A stretch of 64,000 bases of DNA from Nostoc commune NIES-4072 (GTDB lineage: Bacteria; Cyanobacteriota; Cyanobacteriia; Cyanobacteriales; Nostocaceae): assembly GCF_003113895.1 (NCBI RefSeq), contig NZ_BDUD01000001.1, positions 5,378,838 to 5,442,837 on the forward strand, in the 5' to 3' direction. Below, piece after piece: positions 50,865 to 61,160 of this stretch. Under the pieces are notes generated by a model. The model saw nothing but the letters and a program-made list of their open reading frames with translations, did no database searches and was not told the origin of the DNA. A program made the position numbers and the translations under genes. Numbering within the stretch: position 1 is the stretch's first letter; every line of letters begins with the position of its first letter.

Positions 50865-53097
50865 GTGCGATTCGTTGATTAGTGAATCACGGTAATCAGT
50901 CCGTACATAACTAATCCAGCCCGTCAGCAGATTACTGACACTAAAGGCTGAACTCTCGGATTGATGCAGGTGCAAGTCCTGTCATTCAGACTCAGAATTG
51001 ACTCCTTATCTGCCCACACCGAACAAGCTCGGTTCTTGTAGAGTGAAGCTGGGAACAGGGCGCAATCAGACAGCCGTTACGGGCTGACACTGGCGCTAAC
51101 AGGGAGTTCCTATGATGAAACAGAGCCTAAAAAAGTGACCTACCCCTAAGCAGGGCGTAACAAAAAACCCCCTGACTTCACTGGAGAATACAATTCCCAC
51201 CGCAATTGAACTGATAGCGGTAAGAGTCCAGGGAATCCAGTGGTCAAAATGGCTACATCTAACGGAACAATCAATCTTTCCGAGGGAACGAATAAAAACG
51301 ATTTGGGAGTCCTGGGACAGTCGAACCCACGGTAGGCTAGACGAGAAGCGGAATTCTCACAAGTCGGGTAGGACGAACCGTAATTGGTTCGAGGTGTTCA
51401 GAAAATACAAACCAATGAAGAGAAAATGATTAGACACAGTGTAAAAACTAGTGAATCTTGGAGAGCCTTACCGTGGAAGAAATTCCGCCGTAATCTTTTC
51501 CGCCTTCAAAAGCGAGTATTTAAAGCTGTTCAAGTTGGAGACAAGCGGAAAGCTAGGTCACTCCAAAAGCTTATTCTAAAATCTACCTCGGCTCGATATC
51601 TTGCAATTAGACAAGTGTCACAGCTAAACGCTGGTAAAAAGACGGCGGGTATTGATGGTAAGAAATCCCTCTCATTTGAAGAACGCTTCAAGCTTGAAGA
51701 ACTACTGAGAATGAATAGCGGAAATTGGAAACATCAAGGACTAAGAGAAATCCCTATCCCCAAAAAGGACGGGACTACCAGAATGTTAAAGATACCAACC
51801 ATCGCGGATAGAGCCTGGCAATGCCTAGCAAAATACGCACTCGAACCAGCACACGAAGCCACTTTCCACGCCAGGAGTTACGGGTTTAGAACTGGGCGCT
51901 CTGCCCATGATGCACAACAGCACATCTTTAACAACCTCAACTCCAGAGTCAACGGAATAGAGAAACGAGTTATTGAACTTGATATTGAGAAGTGCTTCGA
52001 CAGGATTAACCACTCAGCAATAATGGACGAACTCATCGCCCCCAAAGGCTTAAAAATCGGTATCTTCCGATGCCTCAAGGCAGGGGTTAACCCAGAATTC
52101 CCTGAACAAGGTACACCTCAAGGTGGAGTAGTTAGCCCACTATTAGCTAATATCGCACTCAACGGGATTGAAAGTATTCACAGATATCATGTGGAATACA
52201 AACAGGGAAGGAGAATAACAGACAAAACCTCGTCCGAGAAAATCGTCGAACCCTCAGTCCGATACGCGGATGACATGGTTATTATACTTCGACCCGAAGA
52301 CAATGCGATAGAAATACTTGAAAGAATCAGCGAGTTCCTCCGTAAACGCGGAATGCAAGTAAGCCAAAAGAAAACCAAAGTTACCGCCGCGACAGATGGG
52401 TTTGATTTCCTCGGCTGGCACTTCAAAGTCCAGAAAAACGGAAAGCTTAAAAGTACTCCCTCAGTGGATAACTTCAAAACGTTCCGTAAGAAAGTAAAAC
52501 ACATCGTCAACAACTCGAATTATGGCTCTACCACAAAGGCTGAGAAATTAGCCCCGGTAGTTAGAGGTTGGAGAAACTACCATAAGTTCTGTAAGATGGA
52601 CGGGTCAAAGTTCTCACTTTGGTTCCTAAATCACAGAACATTTACGGTATTTAATAAGGAAGCCAAGAAAGACCGCTATTCTAGTGCAGAACTAGTCAAA
52701 AAAGCGTTCCCATCAGTTCCTTACTCCGAAAACAGTCACGTCATGGTTCAAGGAAAAAAATCCCCTTATGACGGTAATATCGCCTACTGGAGCGAACGTA
52801 ACAGCAAGCTCTACGACGGCATGACCTCTAAAGCTCTCAAAAAGCAAAACCATAGATGTGCTTCCTGTGGTCTGAAATTTATCGATGAAGAACGGGTACA
52901 CCTGCATCACATCGATGGAAATCACGCCAACTGGAAGAAAAATAATCTTGAAGCAATCCATGAGAGTTGCCACGATTACAAACACATGAGCAAAAGCGAA
53001 AGCTGAGAACATCGGGAGCCGTGTACACGGAAACGGGTACGCACGGATCTAACTGAGAGGTGCGGGGAATAATATCCCCCATCGACTCAACCTAGAT
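50865..53097 (+). mobile_element. Group II intron with RT-HNH protein
   Basis: The 5' end GTGCGATTCG matches the GUGYG consensus. Domain V is at 53016-53050 (GAGCCGTGTAC, GAAA tetraloop-like ACGGAAACGGG, CACGGATCT). Domain VI is at about 53053-53088, with the pair GGGG/CCCC and a TGAGAG/CTCA base. The 3' end falls near CCTAGAT at 53097. The ORF is in domain IV. The exact 3' boundary and the exon-binding sites were not computed. It is inserted between genes, 63 bases before raf1, on the same strand. Confidence 0.85.
51426..53006 (+). CDS. ltrA: Group II intron reverse transcriptase/maturase with HNH endonuclease
   Basis: A 526-residue protein (ATG 51426; a TTG at 51384 is in frame but in the domain IV leader). 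RT blocks are visible: IPIPKKDGTTRML, GFRTGRSAHDA, ELDIEKCFDRINH, GTPQGGVVSPLLANI, the catalytic YADD at residues 280-283, and QKKTKV. The maturase X domain includes GWRNYHKFC. The C-terminal HNH has CASCGLKFIDEERVHLHHIDGNHANW and CHDYKH. All catalytic residues seem intact, so the intron may be mobile. Confidence 0.94.
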   Translation: MIRHSVKTSESWRALPWKKFRRNLFRLQKRVFKAVQVGDKRKARSLQKLILKSTSARYLAIRQVSQLNAGKKTAGIDGKKSLSFEERFKLEELLRMNSGNWKHQGLREIPIPKKDGTTRMLKIPTIADRAWQCLAKYALEPAHEATFHARSYGFRTGRSAHDAQQHIFNNLNSRVNGIEKRVIELDIEKCFDRINHSAIMDELIAPKGLKIGIFRCLKAGVNPEFPEQGTPQGGVVSPLLANIALNGIESIHRYHVEYKQGRRITDKTSSEKIVEPSVRYADDMVIILRPEDNAIEILERISEFLRKRGMQVSQKKTKVTAATDGFDFLGWHFKVQKNGKLKSTPSVDNFKTFRKKVKHIVNNSNYGSTTKAEKLAPVVRGWRNYHKFCKMDGSKFSLWFLNHRTFTVFNKEAKKDRYSSAELVKKAFPSVPYSENSHVMVQGKKSPYDGNIAYWSERNSKLYDGMTSKALKKQNHRCASCGLKFIDEERVHLHHIDGNHANWKKNNLEAIHESCHDYKHMSKSES

Positions 53098-53159
53098 TAG
53101 AATAAGACTTGCTCATGAGGTATTAATTAACCTCTCAAGTTGAAGCTCGCACTCCGATT

Positions 53160-54248
53160 ATGACTGATCTACCACCCAACGCTCAGAATCCCGAAGAAAA
53201 TGCTACCAACGATGTAGCACAAGAATTACTGCGAAGGCTGAGGCAAAAACAAGGTAACTGGGTGGAATGGGGAGCCGCGATCGCCTCGTTGCTAAAAACC
53301 GGTTACAACCCCCAAGACATTTTTGAGGCGACTGGATTTGAGCCGATTCAACAAAATCAGGTGGTTGTTGGTTCTCAAGTTTACAATTCTTTAGAAAAGT
53401 TTGGAGTATCGGAAGAAACGCGATCGCACTATGCCACACGCGGTAGTGATGTTTTATATGAACTGCGTTTGCTCACCCAAGAAGAACGCGCCGCCGCCGC
53501 CGAACTAATCTTCGTCCACAATGTTGATGCCGATGAGGCACGGGAAATAGCAAAAGCACTTAAAGAATTCTCTTATTACCGCACTTTACCAGAAGGATTT
53601 TCTGCCCATCCTGGGGATGCCGTTGCTCATCAAGTTTGGAAACTGGCACGCCAAAATGCAGATTTACAACAGCGATCGCGTCTAATAGCCAAAGGTTTAC
53701 GCTTTGCTCACACGCCAGCAGCAAGGCAAAAAATCGAACAACTACTAACTGATTTTACTACTGTTCCCCAGCGTCCAGCGCCAATTCTACCCTTTTACCG
53801 CCTAGAAGTTGAAGAACAATTACCCCGAATCTTGCCTGTGGTAGGCGAGATGCCATTATCACGGCAAGACTTGCAAGCTGTGCCCATAATGACAGAAATT
53901 GAACCATTTCGGATGGTCAAATTTGCTGGGGAGCAAGCTTGGGTGCCGTTACCAGGTTGGCAAGTGTTGTTGGCAGCAGTTGATCCAGTAGTGATTTTAG
54001 CAAATAGCGATCGCTTCCCTATCCAAACCCAAAGCCAAATCGGGCCAGTCGTAGTTGTAGTAGATCGTGCCCAACGAGAATGGGATGCCTCCAGTTACTT
54101 TGTCGTTGAAAATGGTGGTGAATTAGATTTTCAGTGGTTTGAAACTGAACCAGAAATTCCTTTACTAGGACAAATTATTATCATCGTTCGTCCTAAGAAA
54201 ATTTTGGATGAAGAATTAACTAAGGATTCCTGGCAGATTGACGAATAA
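53160..54248 (+). CDS. raf1: RuBisCO accumulation factor 1
   Basis: A 362-residue protein matching cyanobacterial Raf1. The N-terminal helical domain includes KQGNWVEWGAAIASLLKTGYNPQDIFEATGFEPIQQNQ and SHYATRGSDVLYELRLL; the C-terminal beta domain holds PFYRLEVEEQLPRILPVVGEMPL. Raf1 is a dimeric chaperone that clamps RbcL dimers to assemble RbcL8 before RbcS binding. The group II intron ends only 63 bases before its start, so the intron may separate it from its original promoter. Confidence 0.95.
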   Translation: MTDLPPNAQNPEENATNDVAQELLRRLRQKQGNWVEWGAAIASLLKTGYNPQDIFEATGFEPIQQNQVVVGSQVYNSLEKFGVSEETRSHYATRGSDVLYELRLLTQEERAAAAELIFVHNVDADEAREIAKALKEFSYYRTLPEGFSAHPGDAVAHQVWKLARQNADLQQRSRLIAKGLRFAHTPAARQKIEQLLTDFTTVPQRPAPILPFYRLEVEEQLPRILPVVGEMPLSRQDLQAVPIMTEIEPFRMVKFAGEQAWVPLPGWQVLLAAVDPVVILANSDRFPIQTQSQIGPVVVVVDRAQREWDASSYFVVENGGELDFQWFETEPEIPLLGQIIIIVRPKKILDEELTKDSWQIDE

Positions 54249-54857
54249 ATTTAACAAATTCTCTGGGGATTTAAGTCAAGAGTGACTAACAATCGGCAAG
54301 TTTTGTGGCTCTTGTCTTTATCCCCGTTGTAAAACTTAATTACGAATTACGTTAGCGTAGCGGGGCGAAGGCCATTACAAATTATTCCGTTTTGCTCCCA
54401 ATTGCCTATCACAAAAATATCAACAAACATTCATCAAATAAGAGAACAGGAAATAGTATTTTTTCAGCTTAAAATGTATAAAAATATTACAAAAGTTAAA
54501 TAAAATTTTAAACAACTTTTAATAAAAATTAATTACTGAAGCAAGAATTTTAACAAATGTATCATTTGAGCAAAATGCTTAAGAAATTAAGTATTTTTTT
54601 TATTATTTTAACTTTTCCTGTATCCTTCTCTATTACCATCAATAATTATTGAGTAAAAAACAAATTTCTACTTTTTTGATTTAGTTTCTTGAAGAATTCA
54701 GAAGTCAGAACTCATTAGTGAGTGATTCAGAACTGTCACTAATTAGAAATTTAATAGGAAGAAAATAGACGCAATGGATTTCTGTTGATATAAATGACTC
54801 AAGGATTGTCCAACATCGCTATCACTCGTTTGTAGCTGAACAAGGAGTTTTCCAAAA
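54249..54857. other. AT-rich intergenic region raf1 / aqpZ
   Basis: No gene is seen in 609 bases. A short repeat with cgttagcgtagcggggcgaa is at about 54350-54372. The remainder is very AT-rich, with the aqpZ promoter presumably in the last 150 bases. Confidence 0.5.
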
Positions 54858-55631
54858 ATGTCTCTAACTAAACGTTGCTTGGCCGAATTTATTGGTACAT
54901 TCTGGCTTGTCTTAGGTGGTTGTGGTAGTGCTGTTATAGCCGCAGCCTACACCGCAGATGCAGCAAAAATCAGCGAAAGTACTTCTTTTCCACTAGGTAT
55001 TGGATTAGTCGGTGTATCTCTGGCGTTTGGGCTTACCGTCCTCACAGGGGCTTATGCTTTTGGTCATATTTCTGGTAGTCATTTCAATCCAGCTGTTTCC
55101 TTTGGGCTGTGGGCAGGTAAACGCTTTCCTGGATCTGACTTACTACCTTACATCGTCTCTCAAGTAATCGGTGCGGTTGTTGGTGCGGGCATTATCTACC
55201 TGATTGCGAGTGGCAAAGCTGGATTTACCTTAACTGGCTCTAACCCATTGGCCACTAATGGCTACGGGACTCACTCTCCAGGTGGTTACACGCTCTTTGC
55301 TTGCTTCATTAGTGAAGTTGTGATGACTTTCATGTTTCTATTGATTATTTTGGGTGTAACTGATAGGCGTGCTCCTAAAGGATTTGCACCACTGGCAATT
55401 GGTTTTGGACTCACCTTAATTCACCTGATTAGCATTCCTGTAACCAATACCTCGGTCAATCCCGCCCGTAGTACTGGAGTTGCTCTATTTGCAGGTGTAG
55501 AACTCTTTTCCCAAGTTTGGCTGTTCTGGATAGCTCCGATTTTGGGAGCTATTTTAGCAGGATGGTTGTATGTAGCCGTCTTTAGTGAATCAACTGCGGA
55601 CGAACGGCAAAACATCGAAGAGCTAGTCTAA
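54858..55631 (+). CDS. aqpZ: Aquaporin Z
   Basis: A 257-residue six-helix channel of the MIP family with both NPA loops: [11 protein letters not shown] and [11 protein letters not shown]. The residues around them (Cys-free HFNPA with the conserved Arg after the second NPA) fit water-selective AqpZ rather than a glycerol facilitator. ATG 54858 is preceded by AAGGAG 12 bases upstream. In cyanobacteria AqpZ helps osmotic adaptation. It is a single gene. Confidence 0.95.
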   Translation: MSLTKRCLAEFIGTFWLVLGGCGSAVIAAAYTADAAKISESTSFPLGIGLVGVSLAFGLTVLTGAYAFGHISGSHFNPAVSFGLWAGKRFPGSDLLPYIVSQVIGAVVGAGIIYLIASGKAGFTLTGSNPLATNGYGTHSPGGYTLFACFISEVVMTFMFLLIILGVTDRRAPKGFAPLAIGFGLTLIHLISIPVTNTSVNPARSTGVALFAGVELFSQVWLFWIAPILGAILAGWLYVAVFSESTADERQNIEELV

Positions 55632-55784
55632 AAGTCATTTTCAACTGTACGAGTGTTTTTATAGCAGTTCATCAAAAGGGACAATAGTTGGAACTGCTTT
55701 GTGTTTATCATCAATCTTTCAGATGAAGTTGCGTAGGCACAGCCCAATCTAGGCATTGCTTGAGATTTCGTTCTGATATTTCTT

Positions 55785-55846
55785 AATAATCTCCCGACTA
55801 AAAGAACAAATGAGCCAAGCGAAATTTGTTTTTTCGGGAGATTATT
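55785..55846. repeat. Inverted repeat AATAATCTCCCGA...TCGGGAGATTATT
   Basis: A perfect 13-bp inverted repeat with a 36-base middle lies 150 bases after aqpZ. It could be a terminator-like structure or a small mobile repeat. The middle holds a T-run (TTTTTT) just before the right arm. Confidence 0.65.
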
Positions 55847-56091
55847 ATGTTGTTTCAGGTTCCGATTGTCAAAAAATACATTTACTTATGAACCTATTAA
55901 ATAAAACTTGATAGACTACTATCAGCAATCTATAGGAATCGTATTTGATTTTTGAAATTATCTATGTGGGCGGGGAGTAGGGAGTGGGGAATTAGGCTTT
56001 TCGATCTGTACCGAGCTTTTTCAGAAATCAAACATTAGTTCTATAGTAATTTAGGATTAAGAATCAGCGAAGATTATTCATTAGGATTTAC

Positions 56092-56173
56092 GCACGGGTA
56101 ACGGAAAACGAACCACAGAGGCGCAGAGGTCGCAAAGGAATCAGAGTTTTAGAGGGTTTTTGCGTAAGTCCTA
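56092..56173. mobile_element. MITE-like element with TAGGAyTTACGCA ends, copy 1
   Basis: TAGGATTTACGCA (56092-56104) and TGCGTAAGTCCTA (56161-56173) form terminal inverted repeats of 13 bases with one mismatch, framing 82 bases with no ORF. A second copy is at 63096-63188. Confidence 0.8.
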
Positions 56174-56237
56174 TTCATATCTGCGGTTTGGAAATTACAT
56201 TCAACATATAACATATATTCAATATATAAAATTTGCT

Positions 56238-58661
56238 ATGTCAGACTCTAAATTTACTACTTCTCTGGCTCAAGAATTACTTCACTCAGAATTGTCTGAA
56301 CGATCGCCCGTGTCATCCCTACGGGCAGAAGCCATAACACGCATCCGCAACGGTCTACGTCCTGGACAACAGCAAATGGCTGACTGGCAATCTGGCCCTT
56401 TGGCTATTTCTGCCGTTCCTGGTGCGGGTAAATCTACTGGGATGGCGGCGGCGGCTGCGATCGCGATCGCCCGTCAATATGAACGTTCATCCTCGCGCCG
56501 TCAGTTGGTAGTTGTCACCTTTACTCGTTCAGCTGCTGCCAATATTAAAGCGAAGATTCGCAAATTCTTACGAGATGATTTATCTCTCCCTCAGACTGGA
56601 TTTTTTGTTTATACCCTACATGGTCTAGCGTTAAACATTGCCAGTCGCCATTCTGATTTATCGGGTTTGCAGTTAGAAAATGTCACATTAATTACACCAA
56701 CCCAAAGTCACCGTTTTATCCGAACAGCTGTAGAGCAATGGATTGCGAATAATCCCGGAATATATTTGCGGTTATTAGAAGGTCATCAATTTGACGGAGA
56801 AGAGACAGAAAGGTTGCGTCGCCAATCGGTGCTGCGAACAGAAGTATTGCCGGAATTGGCTAATACGGTAATTCATGAAGCAAAAAGTTCTGGGATATCG
56901 CCAGAAAAATTGCGGGAGTGGAGTAAACAAACCACAGACGAATATGCAATTTTGAGTGTAGCGGCGGGATTGTATGAGCAATATCAAAACTTAATGCGAT
57001 CGCGTGATTTCATCGACTACGACGATATGATTTTAGCCGCACTGCGCGTTTTAGAAAATGACAGCGCCCGTCGCATCGAGCAAAACCAAATATTCGCCGT
57101 CTTTGAAGACGAAGCCCAAGATTCTAGCCCATTACAGACACAGTTGTTAGAAATTTTGGCGAGTGATGGGGAATATGAGGGGATGAATACAGACGCAATG
57201 AATCGCGTCTCTACGCACTCCCCACTCAACTTGGTACGAGTTGGTGATCCCAACCAAGCGATTAACTCTACATTTACCCCAGCCGATCCGATTTATTTTC
57301 GGCAATTTTGCGAAGAGTGCGATCGCATCAAACAATTGGCAACAATGGATCAAGCTGGTCGCAGTACTAGAATTATCATTGAAGCCGCTAACTTTGCCCT
57401 CAAATGGATCAATAATCAGTCGTTAGCAACAACGAATAACGGACAAAAGATTCCTGACAACCGACAAGTACCATTTCGCTTGCAGACAATTCGCCCTGTT
57501 GAAACAAACGATCCACAAAAGAACGCCAACCCAGCACCAGTAGGACGAGGACTAGAACTTTATACCCCGCGTGACATTCATCAAACCGTTGAATTGTTAT
57601 CTCAAAGAGTGATTGAGTTATTTGGCGAAGACCCAACACAAAATAGTGCAGCGATTTTAGTGCGAGAAAATCGCCAAGGACGATGGTTAGCAGAAGCTCT
57701 GACACCTGTGTGCAAAGAGCATAATATTACACTGTACGATGTGGGAGAACGCGATCGCCGTTCCCATGTTCCCCAAGAAATTTTAGCATTACTGCAATTT
57801 TGCGATCGTCCCCACTCTCCCGATTACCTGAAAGCCGCACTAGAAGCATTAGTACAGCGCCAGTTAATACCTACTCAAGACCTTAACGCCCTTGCTAGTC
57901 TCCCAGAAGAATTCTTGTATCCTGGCCCCCTAGCAGCAACCCAGCCAGAAACAGTCCAAAAAGCTGCTCGTTTGTGTCGCAGTTTACTTCGCGCCCGCTT
58001 GGAATTGCCCCTGTATCAGCTAATTTCCTTTCTCGCCTTGACCTTAAATTACGACCAGGCAGAATTGGCAACTGCTGACAAACTCGCAGAACGGGTAAAC
58101 CAGCAGATAGCCGGCAATAGTTCGATGGGGGGAATGCTATCAGCTTTAAGTGAAATCGTCAGTTCCGAACGGTTTGAACCAGTAGAAACCGAAGATTCGG
58201 AAGAACGTTACACTCGTCGCGGTCAACTGACCATTATTACCATGCATAAAGCCAAAGGGCTAGATTGGGACTATGTGTTTCTTCCCTTTCTCCACGAAAA
58301 CTTGATTCCTGGCAGATTTTGGGTTCCTCCTCAAAGTCAGTTTTTAGGGGATTTTACCTTATCAGAAGTAGCCCGCGCCCAAATTCGTGCTGCTCTCCAC
58401 GGAGAATCTACCATACCAGATGTTACACAAGCATGGGAACAAGCAAAGCACTTGAAAATATCTGAGGAGTACCGTTTACTCTACGTTGCGATGACACGAG
58501 CAAAGCGTTTGGTGTGGATGTCAGCAGCCCAGAAAGCCCCCTTTACTTGGAGTAAGCCGGACAATTTACAAGAACAAGCGCCTTGTCCGGTTTTTCCGGC
58601 ATTAAAGCGCCAATTTCCTGAATGTGTGATGAATTTAGGAGTAATGGCCAAACAAGGGTGA
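56238..58661 (+). CDS. UvrD/REP-family ATP-dependent DNA helicase
   Basis: An 807-residue SF1A helicase. ATG 56238 is chosen; the longer frame starts inside a MITE. Walker A is GAGKS (G62-S66), Walker B is the DEAQ box starting D291, motif III/IV is RVGDPNQAIN, motif V is TMHKAKGLDWDYVF, motif VI is YVAMTRAKRL. The insert NTDAMNRVSTHS before motif III is encoded by a palindromic repeat. It translocates 3'-5' on ssDNA and probably acts in repair or fork restart; which paralogue (UvrD, Rep, PcrA) is not settled. Confidence 0.92.
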   Translation: MSDSKFTTSLAQELLHSELSERSPVSSLRAEAITRIRNGLRPGQQQMADWQSGPLAISAVPGAGKSTGMAAAAAIAIARQYERSSSRRQLVVVTFTRSAAANIKAKIRKFLRDDLSLPQTGFFVYTLHGLALNIASRHSDLSGLQLENVTLITPTQSHRFIRTAVEQWIANNPGIYLRLLEGHQFDGEETERLRRQSVLRTEVLPELANTVIHEAKSSGISPEKLREWSKQTTDEYAILSVAAGLYEQYQNLMRSRDFIDYDDMILAALRVLENDSARRIEQNQIFAVFEDEAQDSSPLQTQLLEILASDGEYEGMNTDAMNRVSTHSPLNLVRVGDPNQAINSTFTPADPIYFRQFCEECDRIKQLATMDQAGRSTRIIIEAANFALKWINNQSLATTNNGQKIPDNRQVPFRLQTIRPVETNDPQKNANPAPVGRGLELYTPRDIHQTVELLSQRVIELFGEDPTQNSAAILVRENRQGRWLAEALTPVCKEHNITLYDVGERDRRSHVPQEILALLQFCDRPHSPDYLKAALEALVQRQLIPTQDLNALASLPEEFLYPGPLAATQPETVQKAARLCRSLLRARLELPLYQLISFLALTLNYDQAELATADKLAERVNQQIAGNSSMGGMLSALSEIVSSERFEPVETEDSEERYTRRGQLTIITMHKAKGLDWDYVFLPFLHENLIPGRFWVPPQSQFLGDFTLSEVARAQIRAALHGESTIPDVTQAWEQAKHLKISEEYRLLYVAMTRAKRLVWMSAAQKAPFTWSKPDNLQEQAPCPVFPALKRQFPECVMNLGVMAKQG
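57188..57215. repeat. Palindromic dispersed repeat inside the helicase gene
   Basis: CAGACGCAATGAATCGCGTCT with flanks is the reverse of the intergenic palindrome at 35733-35752 (GTAGAGACGCGATTCATCGC), differing at a few positions. It is in frame and adds about 9 residues. Confidence 0.75.
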
Positions 58662-58813
58662 TCAAAACTTTTAAGAAATTAATTGGAATGTACAGTTAGT
58701 AGCGATCGTATTGTGAATATTTGTACAAAATAAGCCACCTATAGTGGAAGTTGCCGTTTGAAAATTGGTGTTATAGATTGGTGCTGAGATTTTAATCAGA
58801 AATTGATTTACCA

Positions 58814-58978
58814 ATGAAAACCCAACAGTTGACAACGACACAAGAAAATAGACCCAGCAAGACAAAAAAACAGTCTTTTCCGGGTATTAATATTGGTACT
58901 CCTAAAGTACCATTCCGCCAATGCAAGAAAACTGTACAACAGCATGAGTTACTCAGTGACTGGGAACACGCGAGTTAA
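58814..58978 (+). CDS. Possible small protein (54 aa), unassigned
   Basis: A short ORF opening MKTQQLTTTQENRPSKTKKQ, then FPGINIGTPKVPFRQCKKT and ending LLSDWEHAS. It is basic, without a membrane helix. No clear Shine-Dalgarno precedes it, so it is only tentative. It is in the gap after the helicase gene. Confidence 0.35.
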   Translation: MKTQQLTTTQENRPSKTKKQSFPGINIGTPKVPFRQCKKTVQQHELLSDWEHAS

Positions 58979-59024
58979 TTTTGTAACATCCTCTCATACC
59001 AACTTACTAATCGTGATGCATAAA

Positions 59025-59603
59025 TTAGGAGTGCAATGGATTCTTTCTTTCTATTGCCATAAGCCAACAATCTGAGTATTCCCCTTCATGTAGCTCATGA
59101 GCGGGCAATAGCTTTAGTTTGACAAAACCACATTTTTCATAACAACGGATAGCGCGAGGATTGTCAACATGAGGATCTATGACAATTTTATGAGCTTGTC
59201 GCTGTTCAAAAAGATAAGTGATAAATGCTGACAATATTTTTGTACCAATTCCCTTGTTCCAATAGTCGGTTTCGCCTATGAACAAGTCAATTCCGTAGAC
59301 ATAATCAGTTTGATCATCAAGATGATACAATTCTCTATCGGTTTGAGATAAGTCATTGAGCGCACAATACTGCAAATAACCAATGGGAATATTTTGATAG
59401 TAGAACAGACACGGAACAACCGGGTCATCTCCCCTAATCATCGGTTTGTACGTTTCTATAATTCTTTCTAAATCAAAAGGATTATCTCTTCCTTCATAAA
59501 ATTCCAAAACTTGTGCATCAGTTAACCATTTTGCCATCAACTGATAATCATATATTTCATCTTGCATTAGACGAATAGCAATTTTGTCTTGTTCAATTAG
59601 CAT
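59025..59603 (-). CDS. GNAT acetyltransferase, AAC(6')-like
   Basis: A 192-residue protein. Acetyl-CoA-binding elements IDLFIGETDYWNKGIGTKIL and VDNPRAIRCYEKCGF, with the early DAQVLEFYEGRDNPFDLE, match AAC(6')-type aminoglycoside N-acetyltransferases in the Acetyltransf_8 group. Chromosomal homologues of this type in environmental bacteria often have other roles, so resistance is unproven. It is a single gene in a repeat-rich region. Confidence 0.85.
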   Translation of the reverse strand: MLIEQDKIAIRLMQDEIYDYQLMAKWLTDAQVLEFYEGRDNPFDLERIIETYKPMIRGDDPVVPCLFYYQNIPIGYLQYCALNDLSQTDRELYHLDDQTDYVYGIDLFIGETDYWNKGIGTKILSAFITYLFEQRQAHKIVIDPHVDNPRAIRCYEKCGFVKLKLLPAHELHEGEYSDCWLMAIERKNPLHS

Positions 59604-59790
59604 TTCCTGTGTAGATAGATTTTTCTAGCCAATATTTAAATAAATATAGTTTGTTCAAAATGTCTATCATCTTGTTGCAAAAATTATAAAAAAGCAAAAA
59701 GGAATTCCATACCCGCTTCGTAAACATGGAATTCCCTTTAAATTTTGTCTTACCTCTAACAAAAAACGCCTATGCCAAGCTTAAATTTAT

Positions 59791-60036
59791 TCAATTACCA
59801 CCAGAGACAACAGATTTATTATGTATAGCAGTGTCTTCAGACTTTCTCTGCCATTTGCCATCGCTGCCTGGTTCGTATTCATTCTTTACACTATTCCAAG
59901 CAATTTCACGCGCACCTTCTTCATTTGAACCATTACTTTGAGCAGCATTAAATACAGCTAGAAAAATCTGCTGTGCGTGTTCGGGTAACTGTTCTCTAAT
60001 ATCACCAGGCAATTCATTTATTGTTTGATCAGCCAT
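59791..60036 (-). CDS. ChaB family protein
   Basis: An 81-residue protein. ELPGDIREQLPEHAQQIFLAVFNAA and EEGAREIAWNSVKNEYEPGSDGKW match ChaB, a small putative cation-transport regulator. It starts at ATG 60036 with GGAG-like GGAGTAAGT about 10 bases upstream. Family function is not well established. Confidence 0.9.
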   Translation of the reverse strand: MADQTINELPGDIREQLPEHAQQIFLAVFNAAQSNGSNEEGAREIAWNSVKNEYEPGSDGKWQRKSEDTAIHNKSVVSGGN

Positions 60037-60150
60037 AAACTTACTCCGATTATTTCAAGTTAAGTTTATGTTAAAAAACTTGCAATAGAATTTCATCTTT
60101 CTGAAAGTAGAGAAACAAATAATCATATTTTTGGCTGAGTTAAGCGATTT

Positions 60151-60819
60151 TTAAATCAGCGATGCAATAATATTGATGCTCATTGCTAAAATTGTGGTGT
60201 TGAAAAAGAAGGATAATATGCTATGTAACAGAGTCAAACGCCTCATATCGTGCGATCTCGTTTCCACATCTGAAACTTGACTGGTCATGCCAATTACGAA
60301 TGAATAATATAAAAATTCCCAATAGTCTGGATAATCGTTATTAGGAAAATCTAACCCTTTGGTGATTTCTTCTCTATTATTACGACTAATAGATTTGTAA
60401 TAACTGTGTGCATATTGCACTGCAAACATCGTATGCACTAGTAACCAGGAACCGACAATGGTCATAATTGAAAGTATGACATGTAGGGTAAGCAGAATTG
60501 TTGACAATCCTTTTTTATCAGTTAGTAAAAACCCAATGGCTAAAACACTAGCACAAGCCGCAGCTATCACCAGCATGAATATAGCTAAATGTCCTTCATA
60601 TTCATTCTCAGCATAACGGCGAATTTTTTCTGGGGTAGCTTTGATCATCTTCCACCAGGTTACAGCTAAGAAAAAGTCAGCACCAGAGTTCCAAGCGCAG
60701 AGAATGCGAGTGGGTAAATGCAGCCAAGATGGAAGAATTATTGAAACTAATCCAGCTAGTCCGATAGCAATTATCAGTCTAGGGCGGGAGTCAAAGTTTT
60801 TAAATAAATTAAGTTTCAC
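60151..60819 (-). CDS. DUF1345 family membrane protein
   Basis: A 222-residue protein with five or so membrane helices. RILCAWNSGADFFLAVTWWKMIKATPEKIRRYAE and the motif DYWEFLYYSFVIGMTSQVSDVE are the DUF1345 hallmark. The family function is unknown. It is 114 bases after ChaB on the same strand direction upstream, possibly in one transcript. Confidence 0.9.
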   Translation of the reverse strand: MKLNLFKNFDSRPRLIIAIGLAGLVSIILPSWLHLPTRILCAWNSGADFFLAVTWWKMIKATPEKIRRYAENEYEGHLAIFMLVIAAACASVLAIGFLLTDKKGLSTILLTLHVILSIMTIVGSWLLVHTMFAVQYAHSYYKSISRNNREEITKGLDFPNNDYPDYWEFLYYSFVIGMTSQVSDVETRSHDMRRLTLLHSILSFFFNTTILAMSINIIASLI

Positions 60820-61160
60820 AAATATTGCGATCGCAAAGTTTAACTAATTCGTAATGACGCTCTCTACGAGACGCTAAAAGCGTAGCTTGCTTCTCTGTAA
60901 GATTACGCGGACTCGCTACCGCTACGCTAACGTACTTTGGTAAAACACCACCTCAGATTGTAAAATTTGTATTCTTGAAGCTAATCATCATTCAAATTGC
61001 ATCTTTGTGTATCCGCGTTCCCCATCATTTTTAACGTTTTGAACTACACAACTTAGAAGTGCATCAGCTTACTTGTTGTGGGATAAATTTTTAACTAATT
61101 CAATTACGAATTACGAATTACGTTAGCGCAGCGTTCGTGACGTAGGAGCGTCATTACGAA
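60820..61160. repeat. Intergenic region with repeats
   Basis: No gene is seen. Two segments hold taatgacgctctctacgaga and gctaccgctacgctaacg repeats (60850-60935) and another pair, gaattacgttagcgcagcg, at 61100-61160. Confidence 0.6.

Noticed and set aside
59025..59603. GNAT protein as the missing microviridin acetyltransferase (MdnD)
   Set aside because: It is over 43 kb from the cluster and its motifs are of the AAC(6') type.
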